A program made the position numbers and the translations under genes. DNA of 64,000 nt, from assembly GCA_027493875.1 (NCBI GenBank), contig JAOSJX010000025.1:124001-188000 (forward strand), in the 5' to 3' direction. The number at the start of each line of letters is the position of its first letter. Positions within the stretch are counted from its first letter, which is position 1. Below are positions 1 to 11,965 of this stretch, one piece after another. Origin of the DNA: Deltaproteobacteria bacterium. GTDB lineage: Bacteria > Lernaellota > Lernaellaia > JACKCT01. The notes beneath the pieces were generated by a model. That model was given only the letters and a program-made list of their open reading frames with translations. It did no database searches and was not told the DNA's origin.

Positions 1-633
1 CGTCCAGCTTCCCATGATGCGCGGGATGAGCACGCTGGCGTAGTGCCCCTGCATGGGGATGACGGCCGCGGCGGGCAACGGCGCCACCGGCGCGGCGGCG
101 ACGCGCAGCCAATCGCGGAATTTGAAGCGCGGAAACTGCCCGCCGGACGTGAGGCTGAGCGCCTGCCCCATTTCCCAGGCCCACTGGTCACTGAGAAAAA
201 TGCCGCGCAGGCCGGAGGAGCCGGAGGTGTGCGAGGCGACGTAGCGCCCGAGGAAAAGCTGGCCGACGCGTTCGGGATCGGCGACGAACGCCGCCGCTTC
301 CTCGCGCGTGGCGGCGGGGTCGGTGACGATGCGGTCGAAGTTTTCCATGAGCAGCGCTTTGTCCACCGGGCGGAAATCGCGGATGTCGAGGTTGTCCGGG
401 TCCTTGCCGCGGACCTGTTCCGCGTAAAAGGGACAACGCGCAACGGCGTAACGCAACAGACGGCGAAGATTTTCGCGCTGCATCTGAAGAATGCGTTCGC
501 GGCTGTAGAGGCGGCGGTGCCAGTTCATGATCGTCGCCGCTTTCACGACGCGCCACGAGTTGACGTACCGGACCATCGTGTCGGCCGGTTTGACGATTTG
601 GCCGTAGGGGCGGTGGGTTACTTCGCGTTGCAT
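1..633 (-). CDS. Adenylate-forming ligase, CapK/PaaK family (partial)
   Basis: The reading frame runs off the left edge of the window, so only the N-terminal 211 residues are present. It contains RYAVARCPFYAEQ, then DKALLMENFD and the phosphate-binding loop SHTSGSSGLRG, which is the pattern of phenylacetate-CoA ligase and CapK-like adenylating enzymes. The ATG is preceded immediately by an in-frame TAG, so the start is fixed. Family members activate a carboxylate with ATP, often in aromatic degradation or envelope polysaccharide synthesis. The substrate cannot be read from this fragment. The upstream neighbour on the same strand is a VapB-like antitoxin, which gives no functional clue. Confidence 0.75.
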   Translation of the reverse strand, partial: MQREVTHRPYGQIVKPADTMVRYVNSWRVVKAATIMNWHRRLYSRERILQMQRENLRRLLRYAVARCPFYAEQVRGKDPDNLDIRDFRPVDKALLMENFDRIVTDPAATREEAAAFVADPERVGQLFLGRYVASHTSGSSGLRGIFLSDQWAWEMGQALSLTSGGQFPRFKFRDWLRVAAAPVAPLPAAAVIPMQGHYASVLIPRIMGSWT

Positions 634-637
634 CTAA

Positions 638-901
638 TTATCGCATTTCATCGGCGATCGTTTCTCGAAGCGCACGGCTCTGCAATCTCCGCGTTTTCCA
701 AAGCGCGAAGCGCACGGACATCAAGATCAATCGCAACTTGCCGCGCTTGCGAATCAAGGCCTTGATTCTCGCCCGACGGATAAAATCCGAGATCGCTTCG
801 TCGATCGCGCGTTTTGCCGACCGCGTTCCGGTCAGGCGTTTTAAGCGCTTAATTGTTTCGTCGTCTATTTCGAGGGTCAGACGCATTGTCGATTCCGCCA
901 T
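638..901 (-). CDS. VapB-like antitoxin (type II TA), no toxin alongside
   Basis: The core MRLTLEIDDETIKRLKRLTG followed by SAKRAIDEAISDFIRR is a ribbon-helix-helix DNA-binding fold of the VapB/DUF2191 type. VapB proteins neutralise a VapC PIN ribonuclease and repress their own operon. The start at 901 (MAEST) is preferred to a longer upstream ATG. The in-frame tail looks unnatural, while the next frame reads IDLDVRALRALENAE, so a one-base indel near residue 55 is likely. No PIN-domain toxin follows: the next gene is the unrelated ligase, 5 bp away. It is either an orphan or a remnant. Confidence 0.6.
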   Translation of the reverse strand: MAESTMRLTLEIDDETIKRLKRLTGTRSAKRAIDEAISDFIRRARIKALIRKRGKLRLILMSVRFALWKTRRLQSRALRETIADEMR

Positions 902-955
902 TTTCCTATCGTGATTAACGTAACGGCGCGTGGGGCGCAAGAAACGCATGACGGA

Positions 956-1833
956 TCAATCGCGGTGTCGTCCCGCGGTAATATTCATGGGGACAAGGCG
1001 GTCGTCGGTAAAATCGAAAACGATCACCTCGGGCGGGATGCCGTAGCGGATCGGCGCGACGGTCCAGCCGAGGCCGCGGGAGACCCAGAGCATGGCGCCG
1101 TCCACGTCGAAGCGGCCGGCCAGATAATCCGCGCGTTCGGGCGGCAAAAGAATATCGTAGAGAAAACGGGGGGCCGATCGCCTGGCCGCCGTGCGTGTCG
1201 CCGGCGAGGACGAGCGCGGCGCCGGCTTTCGCGTATTTTTTTTGCCAGTTCCGGAAAATGCGTCATCGCGATGACCGGCACGCCGGGTTCCCGCGGCGGC
1301 GACGTCGCCCACTCCAGATCCTTCGGGCGTTCGACCGCGTCCGCCCCCCAAAGCGCGACCTTGCCCTCCGGGCCTTCGAGGGTGACGACCTCGTCGCGGA
1401 TGGTGCGGATCGGAAGATCGCGCCGCACCGACCACTCGCCGGGTTTGTGGCAGAACAGGCAGTGGCGCGACCCCTGCTTATATTCCGCGTCGCCGAGAAT
1501 GGCGTAGCCCGCGCGGGTGGGTTTCAGAAGCCGGAAAAATTCCACGGCCGCGTCGGGTGTGCCGCCGTAGGGCATGAGATCGCCGGAGATGAGCACGAAG
1601 TCGGGCTCGATTTCCTCGGCCATGCGCAGCACCTGATTTTCGCGCAAACCGATCGAACGCACGTGGATATCCGAGAGAAACATGATCTTCGTGCCGCGCA
1701 GCGCGCGGGCGACGTCGTCCGGCGCCTCGGCGTATTGAAGCCGCACGTCGTAAACGCAGATCGTATTCCAAACGAGCATCGCCACGGCGACGGCCGCGCC
1801 GGCGATCAGGAGACGTTTCGCGGTCCGCGTCAC
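956..1833 (-). CDS. Membrane-anchored calcineurin-like phosphoesterase, frameshifted
   Basis: An N-terminal membrane segment (residues 8-24) is followed by the metallophosphoesterase blocks FLSDIHVRS, LISGDLM, MTHFPE and LAGDTHGGQ. The usual GNH(E/D) block is replaced by LGDAEYK, so the catalytic Asn-His pair appears lost. The GTG start overlaps the stop of the upstream peptide-binding protein as GTGA, which fixes it and suggests translational coupling. Two homopolymer insertions (T8 at 1236-1243 and G6 at 1168-1173 on the plus strand) break the frame; removing one base from each restores the family sequence to the stop at 956. Calcineurin-like enzymes of this size hydrolyse phosphoesters such as UDP-diacylglucosamine, but activity is doubtful here. 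Confidence 0.75.
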
Positions 1834-3361
1834 GGTTCGCTCCGCAGGCGGGCCGTCGCGAGGGATGTGTACTCGCCGCCGGGGTAGGCGACGAATCCTT
1901 CGAGGCGTTCGCGCCGGACGATCACGTTGTCCGCCCACCAGAGCGGCACATAGACGACGTCCTCCGCAATTTGCCGCTGCGCTTCGGCGTAAAGGCGCCG
2001 CCGTTCGCCGCGGTCCGCGGCCCGCCGCGCCCCGTCGAGCCAACCGTCCACGCGCCCGTCGGCGTAGCGTCCGCGGTTCGCGCCGACCGGCGGCTGTTGC
2101 GTCGAGTGAAAGACGTAGTGCAGGTGGTCCGGGTCCGTCACGCCGACCCATGTGAGCGAAAACGTTTGAAAATTTCCTTTCTTGATGTCGTCGAAAAAGG
2201 TCCCCCACTCGAACGACCGTTTTTCAGAGCGATGCCGGTCTCCGCGAGCTGCCGCGCGATGACCTCGGCAATGCGGTTGCGCAGGCGGTCCGTGCTCGTT
2301 TTGAACGAGAGGGTGAAGCGCGGCGCGGGGCCGTCACCGTCCGGATCGGGAAAAACCTCGTCGAGCAGCGCGCGGGCTTTGGCGGGATCGTAATCGAAAA
2401 CGGAAAGATCGTCCGCGTGCGCCCAGTTCTCCGGTGCAAGCAGCCCGTCCGCGGCGCGGGCCTGTCCGGCGAGCAGTGTATCGATGATCCGCTTGCGGTC
2501 GATGGCGTGGGCGATTGCGCGCCGCACTTCGATCCGGCTGACGATGCCGCGCTCGTCGCGCAGGTTGAAGCCGAGGTATGAAAAATTGATGCCCGGCGCG
2601 CGCTCCACGACGATGCCCGGAAGGCGCTCGAAGTGCTTCAGCGCGTAAGGCGGCGTGGCGTTGAGCAACAGGTCGATCTCGCCCTTGCGCATCTTGAGCA
2701 TGCGCGTGGTTTCGTTCGGCAGCACCTCGAAGCGCACGCGTTCGATAGCCGGCGCCGGTCCGGCATAATGTTCGTTGCGCACGAGATCGATGGCGCGTCC
2801 GCGCTCATAACGTTCCAAGCGGTACGGCCCGCCGCCGACGGGATAATCGCCGAAATCGGCATCGTCCAGCGACGCCGCCGGCATAACGGGGCGCACCATT
2901 TTCAGAAGCAGCGGCGCGTACGGTTGCGCGAGCGTGACGACGAGGGTGGTGTCGTCGGGCGCCTCGACGGACGCGACCGCGTCGAGCCCGGCGCCCGCGG
3001 GGCATTTGTTCGCCGGGTCGCGGAGGTGATTGAGCGTCGCGGCGGCGTCGCGCGCGGTGAGCGGCGTTCCGTCCGAAAAACGCGCGTCCCCGCGCAGGTG
3101 AAACGTGTAGCGCCGCGCGTCCTCGTCCACCGCCCACGATACGGCGAGCGCGGGTCGGACGTCGCCGTCGGGACCGGTGTCGAGCAGGCGTTCGAAGAGA
3201 AGCGGAAGGATGCGCGTCGCGTAGGCGTCCACGGCGAAGCGCGGATCGAGCGTCGACGGATTTCCCTCGAGGCCGACGACGACGGTCCCGTGATCGCGCG
3301 GCGCGCCGCAGCCCGCCAGCAGGATGATCGCGACGATGAGCGCGATGTTACGGCGATGCAT
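1830..3361 (-). CDS. Peptide/nickel ABC transporter substrate-binding lipoprotein (SBP family 5), frameshifted
   Basis: The protein begins with a lipoprotein signal ending in LLAGC and continues with VVGLEGNPSTLDPR, FERLL, FHLRGDARFSDGTPLTARD and VRRAIAHAIDRKRI, all typical of DppA/OppA-type solute-binding proteins (about 510 residues). It would bind oligopeptides or similar ligands in the periplasm for an ABC permease that is not in the window. The ATG at 3361 overlaps the end of the preceding gene by 14 bp. One base is missing in the T5 run at 2220-2224: adding it joins the frame to the C-terminal part that reads YVPLWWADNVIVRR. Operon partners are the anchored unknown upstream and the phosphoesterase downstream. 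Confidence 0.85.
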
Positions 3362-3923
3362 CGCTTTCCGTGGGGGCCGCGGCTTCGCCGCTTTCGGCGC
3401 CCAGCATTTTTGCAAGGCGGCCGAGAAATTCACGGTCCATGGCGAGCAGCGGGCGGCCGTCGGGAAGGCGCGCGCCGCGGGCCATCTCCTGCGTCAGTTC
3501 CAGGTGGGACGCGCGGCCGAAGCGCTCGCCGAGGCGCTCGAAGGTTTCGCCGTCGATGAACAGTAACGGGCGGCCGCGCCAGGCGACGACGAATTCGCGC
3601 GGGTGCTTGCGTTTGAGGCGCGCGGATAATTCGAAGACGAGTTCCAGAAGTTTGCGCGCCGAATCCTTCCCCTCGACCTGGCGGACATTGAACACGACGA
3701 TATCGAAACGCACCAGCATCGGGTGCCGCAGGTCGGCGACGATGCGGTGGTCGGGCGTTTCCTCGATGATTTTGTCCAGCACCGTTTGCAGCGCGGCGTG
3801 GTTGTAGTAACGCGCCCCGGCATAGGCGGCGAGCCCCAGCGCGAACACGGCGGCGGCCGCGATCGCGAGTCGCCGGCGACCCGCGGCGCGCGGGCGGCTG
3901 CCTTCTTTTATCCGGTCGGCCAA
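3348..3923 (-). CDS. Single-pass membrane protein of unknown function
   Basis: This intact 191-residue protein has a basic N-terminus, one membrane segment at about residues 19-36 (AIAAAAVFALGLAAYAG) and a soluble periplasmic domain of about 150 residues with alternating hydrophobic and charged positions. I recognise no family. It reads into the next gene by 14 bp, so it is very probably co-transcribed and coupled with the peptide-binding lipoprotein and the phosphoesterase. The divergent neighbour is dapA, 75 bp away, so this interval must hold both promoters. Confidence 0.6.
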   Translation of the reverse strand: MADRIKEGSRPRAAGRRRLAIAAAAVFALGLAAYAGARYYNHAALQTVLDKIIEETPDHRIVADLRHPMLVRFDIVVFNVRQVEGKDSARKLLELVFELSARLKRKHPREFVVAWRGRPLLFIDGETFERLGERFGRASHLELTQEMARGARLPDGRPLLAMDREFLGRLAKMLGAESGEAAAPTESDASP

Positions 3924-3998
3924 GTTCCAAACCTCTTTTCCACTTTTCAGCGGCGGCCCGTCGTGGTAGTTTTCCTCCGGATCTTCCCGGAGCGACGC

Positions 3999-4876
3999 AT
4001 GAAGTTTTCAGGAGTTTTCACCGCTCTGGCGACTCCTTTCAAGGGGGCGCCGTCGATTTGGACGCGGTGGCGCGTTTGGCGGAGCGCCAGATCGCCGCGG
4101 GCGTGCAGGGTGTGGTGGCGTGCGGCTGCACGGGCGAGGCGGCTACGATGACCGCCGACGAAGACCGCTCGGTTTGGAAAACCGTCCTGAAAACGGTGAA
4201 CGGGCGCGTCCCGGTGATCGCCGGGGCGGGCAGCAATTCGACGCGGACCGCCATCGAGCATGCGCGCGAGGCGGAGGAGGACGGCGTGGACGCGGTCATG
4301 TTGATCACGCCGTACTATAACAAGCCCACGCAGGAAGGGCTCTATCAGCATTACAAGGCCATCGCCGAGGCGTTGACGATTCCGGTGATGCTCTACAACG
4401 TTCCCGGGCGGACGGCGTGCCATCTGGCGCCGGAGACCGTCGCGCGCCTGTCGGAGATCGACAACGTCGTGGCGCTCAAAGAGGCGTCCGGCACCGTGGG
4501 CGCGTCGGCCTGGGCGCTGAAACTCGCCCAGCCGGGATTCACGGTGCTTTCCGGCGACGACCCGATGTTCCTGCCGCTGGCGACGATCGGTGTGCGCGGC
4601 GTGGTGTCGGTCGCGTCGAACGTGGTGCCCGGCGAGATGGCGGCGATCTGGCGCCATTTCGAGGCCGGCGAGCTCGAGAAGGCACGGGAACTTTATTTCC
4701 GCCTTCTCCCGCTGACGCAGGCGTTGTTTTATGAAACGAATCCGATTCCGGTGAAGGCCGCGCTCGCGATGATGGGATTGATTGAGGAGGAGTACCGTCT
4801 TCCGCTCACGCCCATGACCGCGGTCAACCGGGAGAAGCTGGCCGGCGCGTTGCGCGAACTCGATCTGGTTTCGTGA
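3999..4876 (+). CDS. dapA: 4-hydroxy-tetrahydrodipicolinate synthase, frameshifted near the start
   Basis: DapA condenses pyruvate with aspartate semialdehyde in the lysine and diaminopimelate pathway. Visible motifs are GVFTALATPF at the N-terminus, GCTGEAATM, YYNKPTQEG, LYNVPGRTACH and the Schiff-base lysine in ALKEASG. The length (about 292 residues) is normal. The ATG at 3999 has a GGAG ribosome site 7 bp upstream. The G5 run at 4043-4047 lacks one base: with six G the sequence reads FKGGAVDLDAVARLAERQ without a break. The usual second-position Thr of GTTGE is Cys here. The gene stands alone, with no other lysine genes nearby. Confidence 0.92.
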
Positions 4877-4913
4877 TTCCGGCGCCGCGAAACGGCGCTT
4901 CAGGGAGGCTCCA

Positions 4914-5657
4914 ATGCGTAAACTGATGACGCGGTTGTTTCCAATCGTGGCCGTGTTCGGGCTGGTCGGCGCGATCGGCAGCGGCACGAATATCGTGCTC
5001 GACCCGACGTGCGTCTCGCCGAACACGATGTACGATTTCGAGGTCACGCTCAACTACGAGAGCCCGGACGGCGAAGCCGTGAAAGGCGCGCAGTTCTGGA
5101 TCGGCGACACGTGGAGTTTCGGCACGATCGATCTGCCGACGGGCGGCACGACGCCGGGAACGTGGAGTTACCAGATCAATCCCGACGGCAACGTGGTCGA
5201 GTGGGAGTTCGAACGCCCCGCCGGCGCGCCGGGCGGCGGCCTTCTCGACGGCGAGACGGCGACCTTTACGTTCGAGGCGACCACCGGCGATCCGGAGGAC
5301 CGCGAGGTGCGCTTTCACATTTTCGGCGACGTGGGCGGGCCGGGCGATCCGCATTACAAAGGGTGGGTCTTCGAGATTCCCGCGTGCCCGGACGACGATG
5401 ACGATACGGGCGACGACGACGTGACGGATGACGACAGCGGCGATGACGACAGTTTCCATCCGCCGGATGACGACGCGGACGACGACGACGATTTCAATCC
5501 GCCGGACGACGACGCGGATGACGATATGGACGACGACACGACGGCCGACGACGACTCCGCGGCGGACGATGACGACGACGATTTTCAGTCGATCGACGAC
5601 GACGGCGACGATGACGACGATGACGACGATTCGTCAGGCGGGTGCGGATGCGCGTAG
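4914..5657 (+). CDS. Secreted protein with poly-Asp region and C-terminal GGCGCA
   Basis: A signal peptide (residues 1-23) leads into an all-beta-looking domain of about 140 residues that I do not recognise. From about residue 162 the protein is almost pure Asp with short PP, TG and SG spacers (PDDDADDDDDF repeats), and it ends in SSGGCGCA. No membrane helix or arginine cluster follows the Cys-Gly-Cys, unlike MYXO-CTERM or PEP-CTERM tails. A second protein in this window, the C25 peptidase, has the same design with AGCGCGF. The role is unknown; the acidic stretch would bind calcium or act as a spacer, and the Cys pair could be a crosslink or attachment point. Both are inference. Confidence 0.8.
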   Translation: MRKLMTRLFPIVAVFGLVGAIGSGTNIVLDPTCVSPNTMYDFEVTLNYESPDGEAVKGAQFWIGDTWSFGTIDLPTGGTTPGTWSYQINPDGNVVEWEFERPAGAPGGGLLDGETATFTFEATTGDPEDREVRFHIFGDVGGPGDPHYKGWVFEIPACPDDDDDTGDDDVTDDDSGDDDSFHPPDDDADDDDDFNPPDDDADDDMDDDTTADDDSAADDDDDDFQSIDDDGDDDDDDDDSSGGCGCA

Positions 5658-5904
5658 GATCGGAAGACGAATAGCAGCGATCGTCGGGGCGCGATACCGT
5701 TGGTGCCGCCGCGGCGATGACTCAAATCCGTGAGCGGAGAGGCGTTTAACGGCGACCGGCGGCATTCACGCCGGCGGCCATGAACTTCGTCGGTCCCCGT
5801 TCACCGCTCACGCTTGCCGAGGTAGGGTTCGGCGCCGATAAAACGACGCCGGCGAAGCTCGGGTTTTCCAGGGGACCGCGGCAAGAGGCCCGAGGCCGGG
5901 TCGG
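5658..5904. other. Intergenic spacer between convergent genes
   Basis: These 247 bp lie between the ends of the poly-Asp protein gene (plus) and the oxidoreductase gene (minus). I find no open frame with coding character and no clear hairpin followed by a T run. Short GC-rich inverted segments near 5755-5780 could act in termination for both genes. Confidence 0.4.
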
Positions 5905-6904
5905 TCATGCGTCGGCTTTGAGAATGAGTTTGCCGACGGTACGGCCGGACTCCAGCGCGGTGTGCGCGGCGGCGACGTCGGACAGGTCATAGGTTCCGCC
6001 GACGAGCGCTTGGAGGCGGCGGTTCTGGAGGCCGACGATGAGGCGCGTCAGGCCGATATGGTGCTCGCGCGGATCGTCTTTGATCGACGTCGTCAGGTGA
6101 TAGACGCGCAGCGCCGCACTCTTCGTGAAATTCGACATCAACGCGACCATCAGCTCCTTCGATTTCACGAGACCGCCCGCGCCGCCGTAGAGCACGACCG
6201 TGCCGAGGGGGCGCGACCGCGTCGAAATCGCGGGGGCAGCGTCGGGCCGCCGACGGCGTTGTAAATCCACTCCGCGCCGCGGCCGGTGGGTCAACGAGCG
6301 AATGCGCTCGACGACGTTTTCGTCGCGGTAGCGGACGATGTGGTCGGCGCCGAAACCGCGCGCGACGGATTCCTTGTCCTCCGCTTTGCCCACCAGCGCG
6401 ATCACGGTCGCGCCGCGCTCTTTGGAGAAGTTGCGTGAGAAAGGACCCGACGCCGCCGGACGCCGAGTAAACGGCCGCGACGTCTCCCTCGCGGGGCGCC
6501 GTGAGCGAGTGGCAGAGATGATAGGCCGTCATGCCCGCGATCGGCAGCGCCACCGCTTTATCGGACGGGATGTCGTCGGGCAGCGGGAAGGTCAGCGACG
6601 AGTCGGTCACGCAATATTCGGCGTGCGCCCCGGCGTTCGTCATCGACGCGACGCGGTCGCCGCGTTTCAGGTGACGCACGTTGGCGCCGGTCTTTTCCAC
6701 ACGCCCGGCAAGGTCGAGACCCGTGGTGACGGGCAGGGTCGGTTTCGTCAGGTATTCGCCGCGCCGGATCAGCACATCGGCGAAATTGAGCCCCGCGTAT
6801 TCCACCTTCACGAGCACCTGGTCGGGGCCGGGTTCCGGTACGGGCAGTTCGCGGACGGCCAGAACATCCGGCGCACCGGTGTTTTCCAGGCGAACGGCTT
6901 TCAT
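5905..6904 (-). CDS. NAD(P)H:quinone oxidoreductase / zinc-type alcohol dehydrogenase family, multiply frameshifted
   Basis: The N-terminal GroES-like domain (MKAVRLENTGAPDVLAV, VKVEYAGLNFADVLIRRG, GLDLAGRVEKTG) and the Rossmann motif ASGGVGSFLTQL mark a quinone-oxidoreductase-type medium-chain dehydrogenase lacking the zinc ligands of true alcohol dehydrogenases. The C-terminus reads VGGTYDLSDVAAAHTALES. The ATG has AAGGAG about 11 bp upstream. At least four one-base insertions lie between about 6190 and 6436: correcting them gives KERGATVIALVGKAED and EWIYNAVGGPTLPRDFDAVA. The gene is isolated, so the substrate is not predictable; NADPH-dependent reduction of quinones or enals is the family norm. 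Confidence 0.85.
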
Positions 6905-7091
6905 GCCGGGCCACTCCTTAGGGTCCCCGCGCGCTGCGCGCGGACACAGGAAACGCAAGTTGTCGGGTAGCGGGGCCATCTTAGCCGAATCGGGGCGTCT
7001 CCGCCAAGCCGTGCGGTGGCAATTTTTCGTCGCCTAACCTAATATTCGAATCCGACAAAGTGGGATCACCGCGCACCCTTCAGGACAGCCG

Positions 7092-9285
<2,194 letters not shown>

Positions 9286-9286
<1 letters not shown>

Positions 9287-10364
9287 TGAAAACGCACGCG
9301 CGAACGGTGACGATGCTCCTCGGCCTCGCCGGGGCCGTCGTCCTCGCCGCCGGGTGCGCCGCGCGCAAGCCGCCGCCCGTGCGCTTCGATCCATTGCATA
9401 TCGAGGTCGATCCCGCGGGCGAGTTGCCGCCGCGGTTTTGGGACTCGTACTCGTTGATGCAGGACGCGGGCCGCGCCTTCGAGCAAAAAAAATTCGAACA
9501 GGCTCTCGCTCTCTACCGCAAAGTCGCCGAATCCGACCCCGCGTCGGACGCGGTGCCGACCGCCCTGTTCAACGCGGGCCTGTGTCTCGAAAAACTGGGC
9601 CGCTACGACGAGGCCTACGACGCGTTCGTCGCGCTCGAAAAACGCCGCGGCCCGACGATTGAACTCGGAGAAGTCCCGCGCGCGCCAGGTGGCCTGCCTC
9701 GAAGCCGCGGAGCGGTGGGACGAAGCCGCGCGCGTGGCCGGGCAAATCTCCGAAATGTTCAGCGTCACCCCCTCGAACGCATCAACGCGGCCATCCGCGC
9801 CGGGGTCGCGCTGTATCGCGCCGGCCGCGCCGACGCCGCGAAGACCGCGCTGAAAAACGGCCTCCGCGAGTACCGGAGCTTCGCCGAAAAGCAGCTTCCC
9901 TCGACACCTATTTCGCGGGACAGGGTTACTTCTACCTTGGTGAAATTTACTTCGACCGGTACATGGCGTTGGAGTTGAAGGGCGATCGTGACGAGCTGGC
10001 CGAGCGCCTGGAAACCAAGGCCGATTTTTTTCAAACTCGCGCGGGCGAACTATTATCACAGCTTGCGGACCTATCAGGAATTTGGATGTCCGCGAGCCTC
10101 CACAAACTCGGATACGGTTACGAGACGTTCTATTTCGCGATGCGCGGCTATCCCGTGCCCGACGACTTGGACGACGAAGGGAAAAAAGAGTACGTTCGAC
10201 GCTTGGACCAACGGATCAAAAATCTTCTCCTGCGCGCGGAGGATGCCTATCGCCGCAACCTCGGACTCGTGGCGGAGTACGGGCTGAACTCGCCGTGGGC
10301 CGAAAAATCGGCGGAACGACTGAAGGCGCTCGAAGCGTTCCGCCGCGGGGCGGCGGCGCCGTGA
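9286..10364 (+). CDS. TPR-repeat lipoprotein, multiply frameshifted
   Basis: The signal peptide ends in VVLAAGC, so the protein should be lipidated. TPR-like helices follow: AGRAFEQKKFEQALALYRKVAE, then AGLCLEKLGRYDEAYDAF and CLEAAERWDEAARVAGQ, and later AGVALYRAGRADAAKTAL. Six or so one-base shifts between about 9655 and 10085 move it through all three frames before the long intact C-terminus (LHKLGYGYETFYFAMRG). The start overlaps the stop of the pseudokinase gene, and its stop overlaps the next start, so the three genes form one coupled unit. The TPR surface probably binds partner proteins in the periplasm or under the outer membrane. Confidence 0.7.
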
Positions 10365-11114
10365 AAAACCGGCGCGCCGTTCTCGCCGTCGCGGCGCTGC
10401 TCGTGTCCGCCCCGGCCGCCGCGCACGATTTCGCGGGGGAAACCCTGGCCTACGAATTCGGCTGGAACGGTATCGCCGCGGCGGACGTGGCCGTGCGCGT
10501 GCGCGAGGGGAAATGCGACCGTCCGTGCCTCACGGCGAGGATCGAGGCCAACGGCCGGAAATACCTCGACATGTTCTGGAAGGTCCGCGACCGCATCGAA
10601 ATCACGTGCGCGAAGGAACAATTCCGCCCCATGCACTATACGTTCTACCAGCGCGAAGGGCGTTTTCATCTCGATACGCGCATCTGGCACGACGAAAAAA
10701 GCGGACGGTTGCGCTCGTCGCGGTTCCGCGTCGATCAAGGCAAGAGCTACAAGGACAAGGATGCCGAAGCCGGCGGCACCTGGGGGCCCATTTCGTCGAT
10801 TCTTTTTATGCGTTCGCAGCCGCTGACGCCGGGAAGCAACACCACGATCAACGTGTTTGACGGCAAACGCACGCACGAACTCAACTGGCGCGTGGTCGGC
10901 AAGGAACGCATCAAGATCGAGTTGGGCGAGTTCGACGCCATCAAGGTCAAGCCGCGCATCGTGCGTTCGGAGTACAAAGGATAACGAGAGCAACGTTGAG
11001 AAGGTCAAAGACGTCACCATCTGGCTCACCGACGATCCCTCCCACACGATCCTCAAAATCGAATCCGAAGCCTTCGTCGGCCACATCTACGCGGAACTCG
11101 TCAAACGAGAATAA
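10361..11114 (+). CDS. DUF3108 periplasmic protein, frameshifted near the C-terminus
   Basis: After a signal peptide (AVLAVAALLVSAPAAA) come GETLAYEFGWNGIAAADV and FWKVRDRIEI, which are hallmarks of the DUF3108 family of periplasmic beta-rich proteins of unknown role. A missing base at about 10980 hides the end: the next frame continues ESNVEKVKDVTIWLTDDPSHTILKIESE to the stop at 11114, as in full-length members. The GTG start overlaps the upstream stop as GTGA. The gene ends the three-gene unit that begins with the pseudokinase protein. Confidence 0.8.
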
Positions 11115-11142
11115 AAAAAACGGACCGGCGTCAGCCGGCCCG
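11113..11142 (-). terminator. Rho-independent terminator for the beta-barrel gene
   Basis: Read on the minus strand, an 8-bp GC stem (GGGCCGGC / GCCGGTCC, loop TGAC) is followed directly by eight T. It lies 60 bp beyond the stop of the minus-strand outer-membrane protein gene. The plus-strand operon ends at the same place, so it may serve both directions. Confidence 0.7.
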
Positions 11143-11145
11143 TCT

Positions 11146-11201
11146 CCTGTAACCTGTAACCTGTGACCTGCAGCCTGTAGCCTGCAGCCTGCCGCCTGCC
11201 G
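11146..11201. repeat. Heptanucleotide tandem repeat (CCTGTAA-type, 8 units)
   Basis: Eight consecutive 7-bp units follow one another: CCTGTAA twice, CCTGTGA, CCTGCAG, CCTGTAG, CCTGCAG and CCTGCCG twice. The array runs straight into CCTAG, whose complement gives the TAG stop of the minus-strand beta-barrel gene. A second array of the same type sits at the stop of yjbQ at 50248-50275. Confidence 0.9.
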
Positions 11202-11202
11202 C

Positions 11203-11892
11203 CTAGAAGTGGTATCCCACGCCCGCGCCGACGGACGGCCCGAAGGTCTGCACGCCGAGGTTCAGCGTGCAGAACCAGTTGTCGTCGATGAGAAACGCCC
11301 AATCGAGGCTGAGGTGGACGAGCGGGAACGTGGAGGAGAACGTCGCGTCGTTTTGCTCCGCTTCACGCTCTATTTGATCCTCGGTGAGATCCTCTTCCGC
11401 GACATTGCCGAAGCCGGCCTTGCTTTTGTAATCGTACTGTTTGATCTCGCCCGTGCGGAAACCGAGACCGACGCCGAGGCCCGGCGTAAAGTACACGCGT
11501 TCGTGCAGCATGATGTCGAAGTAAATATCCACCGTCGGACCGATGATCATATTCGTGCCCATCTCGACGTACGTCTGGTCGATGGGGTCATCGTCCTTGG
11601 CCCGCCACACGCCGTCCGGCGCGGACATGAAATACGTCCACAACGTGCCGCCGACGCGGAAGATGCCGAAGTCGTACCCGCCGTAGCCGGCCACGTGGCT
11701 CATCGACAGCGGTTCGTGCTCGTCGTAGATCATATCGACGAACGGATTCACGAAGTTGTAACCGCCTTTGAGCCCGGCGTAACCCGTGCCGCTGTCGTCG
11801 AAATCGGCAAAGGCCGCCGGAACGAACAAAGCAACCGCGCACGCAAGAACCGCGGCCTGCGCGAGGGGCCTGGCGAACGAGCGCTTCATCAT
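11203..11892 (-). CDS. Outer-membrane beta-barrel protein
   Basis: The 229-residue protein has a signal peptide (ending VPAAFA) and a mature part of amphipathic strands rich in Gly, Tyr and Phe, for example YAGLKGGYNFVNPFVD and VYFTPGLGVGLGFRTGE. It ends in GVGYHF, a terminal aromatic as required for BAM recognition. It resembles small 8-stranded barrels of the OmpW/OmpA-like class; no exact family is certain. Two adjacent ATG codons are possible starts, 11892 or 11889, with AAGGAG upstream. A terminator and a heptamer repeat lie just downstream. Confidence 0.75.
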   Translation of the reverse strand: MMKRSFARPLAQAAVLACAVALFVPAAFADFDDSGTGYAGLKGGYNFVNPFVDMIYDEHEPLSMSHVAGYGGYDFGIFRVGGTLWTYFMSAPDGVWRAKDDDPIDQTYVEMGTNMIIGPTVDIYFDIMLHERVYFTPGLGVGLGFRTGEIKQYDYKSKAGFGNVAEEDLTEDQIEREAEQNDATFSSTFPLVHLSLDWAFLIDDNWFCTLNLGVQTFGPSVGAGVGYHF

Positions 11893-11965
11893 CTCCCTCT
11901 CCTTGTCCTGCCGTGATGGAGCAATAAGGTTAAGGAACGTGCGTAGCATGAAAGGACGGAAACCG

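Noticed and set aside
43..765. A 240-residue plus-strand frame at the left edge
   Set aside because: It is antisense to the CapK/PaaK-like ligase and the VapB-like gene, both with recognisable motifs, and has none of its own.
4877..4913. Hairpin GCGCCG-CGAAA-CGGCGC after dapA as a terminator
   Set aside because: No T run follows, and the next gene starts within 20 bp with its ribosome site in between.
5395..5640. GAC/GAT-rich periodic DNA as a tandem repeat or CRISPR-like array
   Set aside because: It encodes the poly-Asp region in frame and has no spacer-repeat structure.
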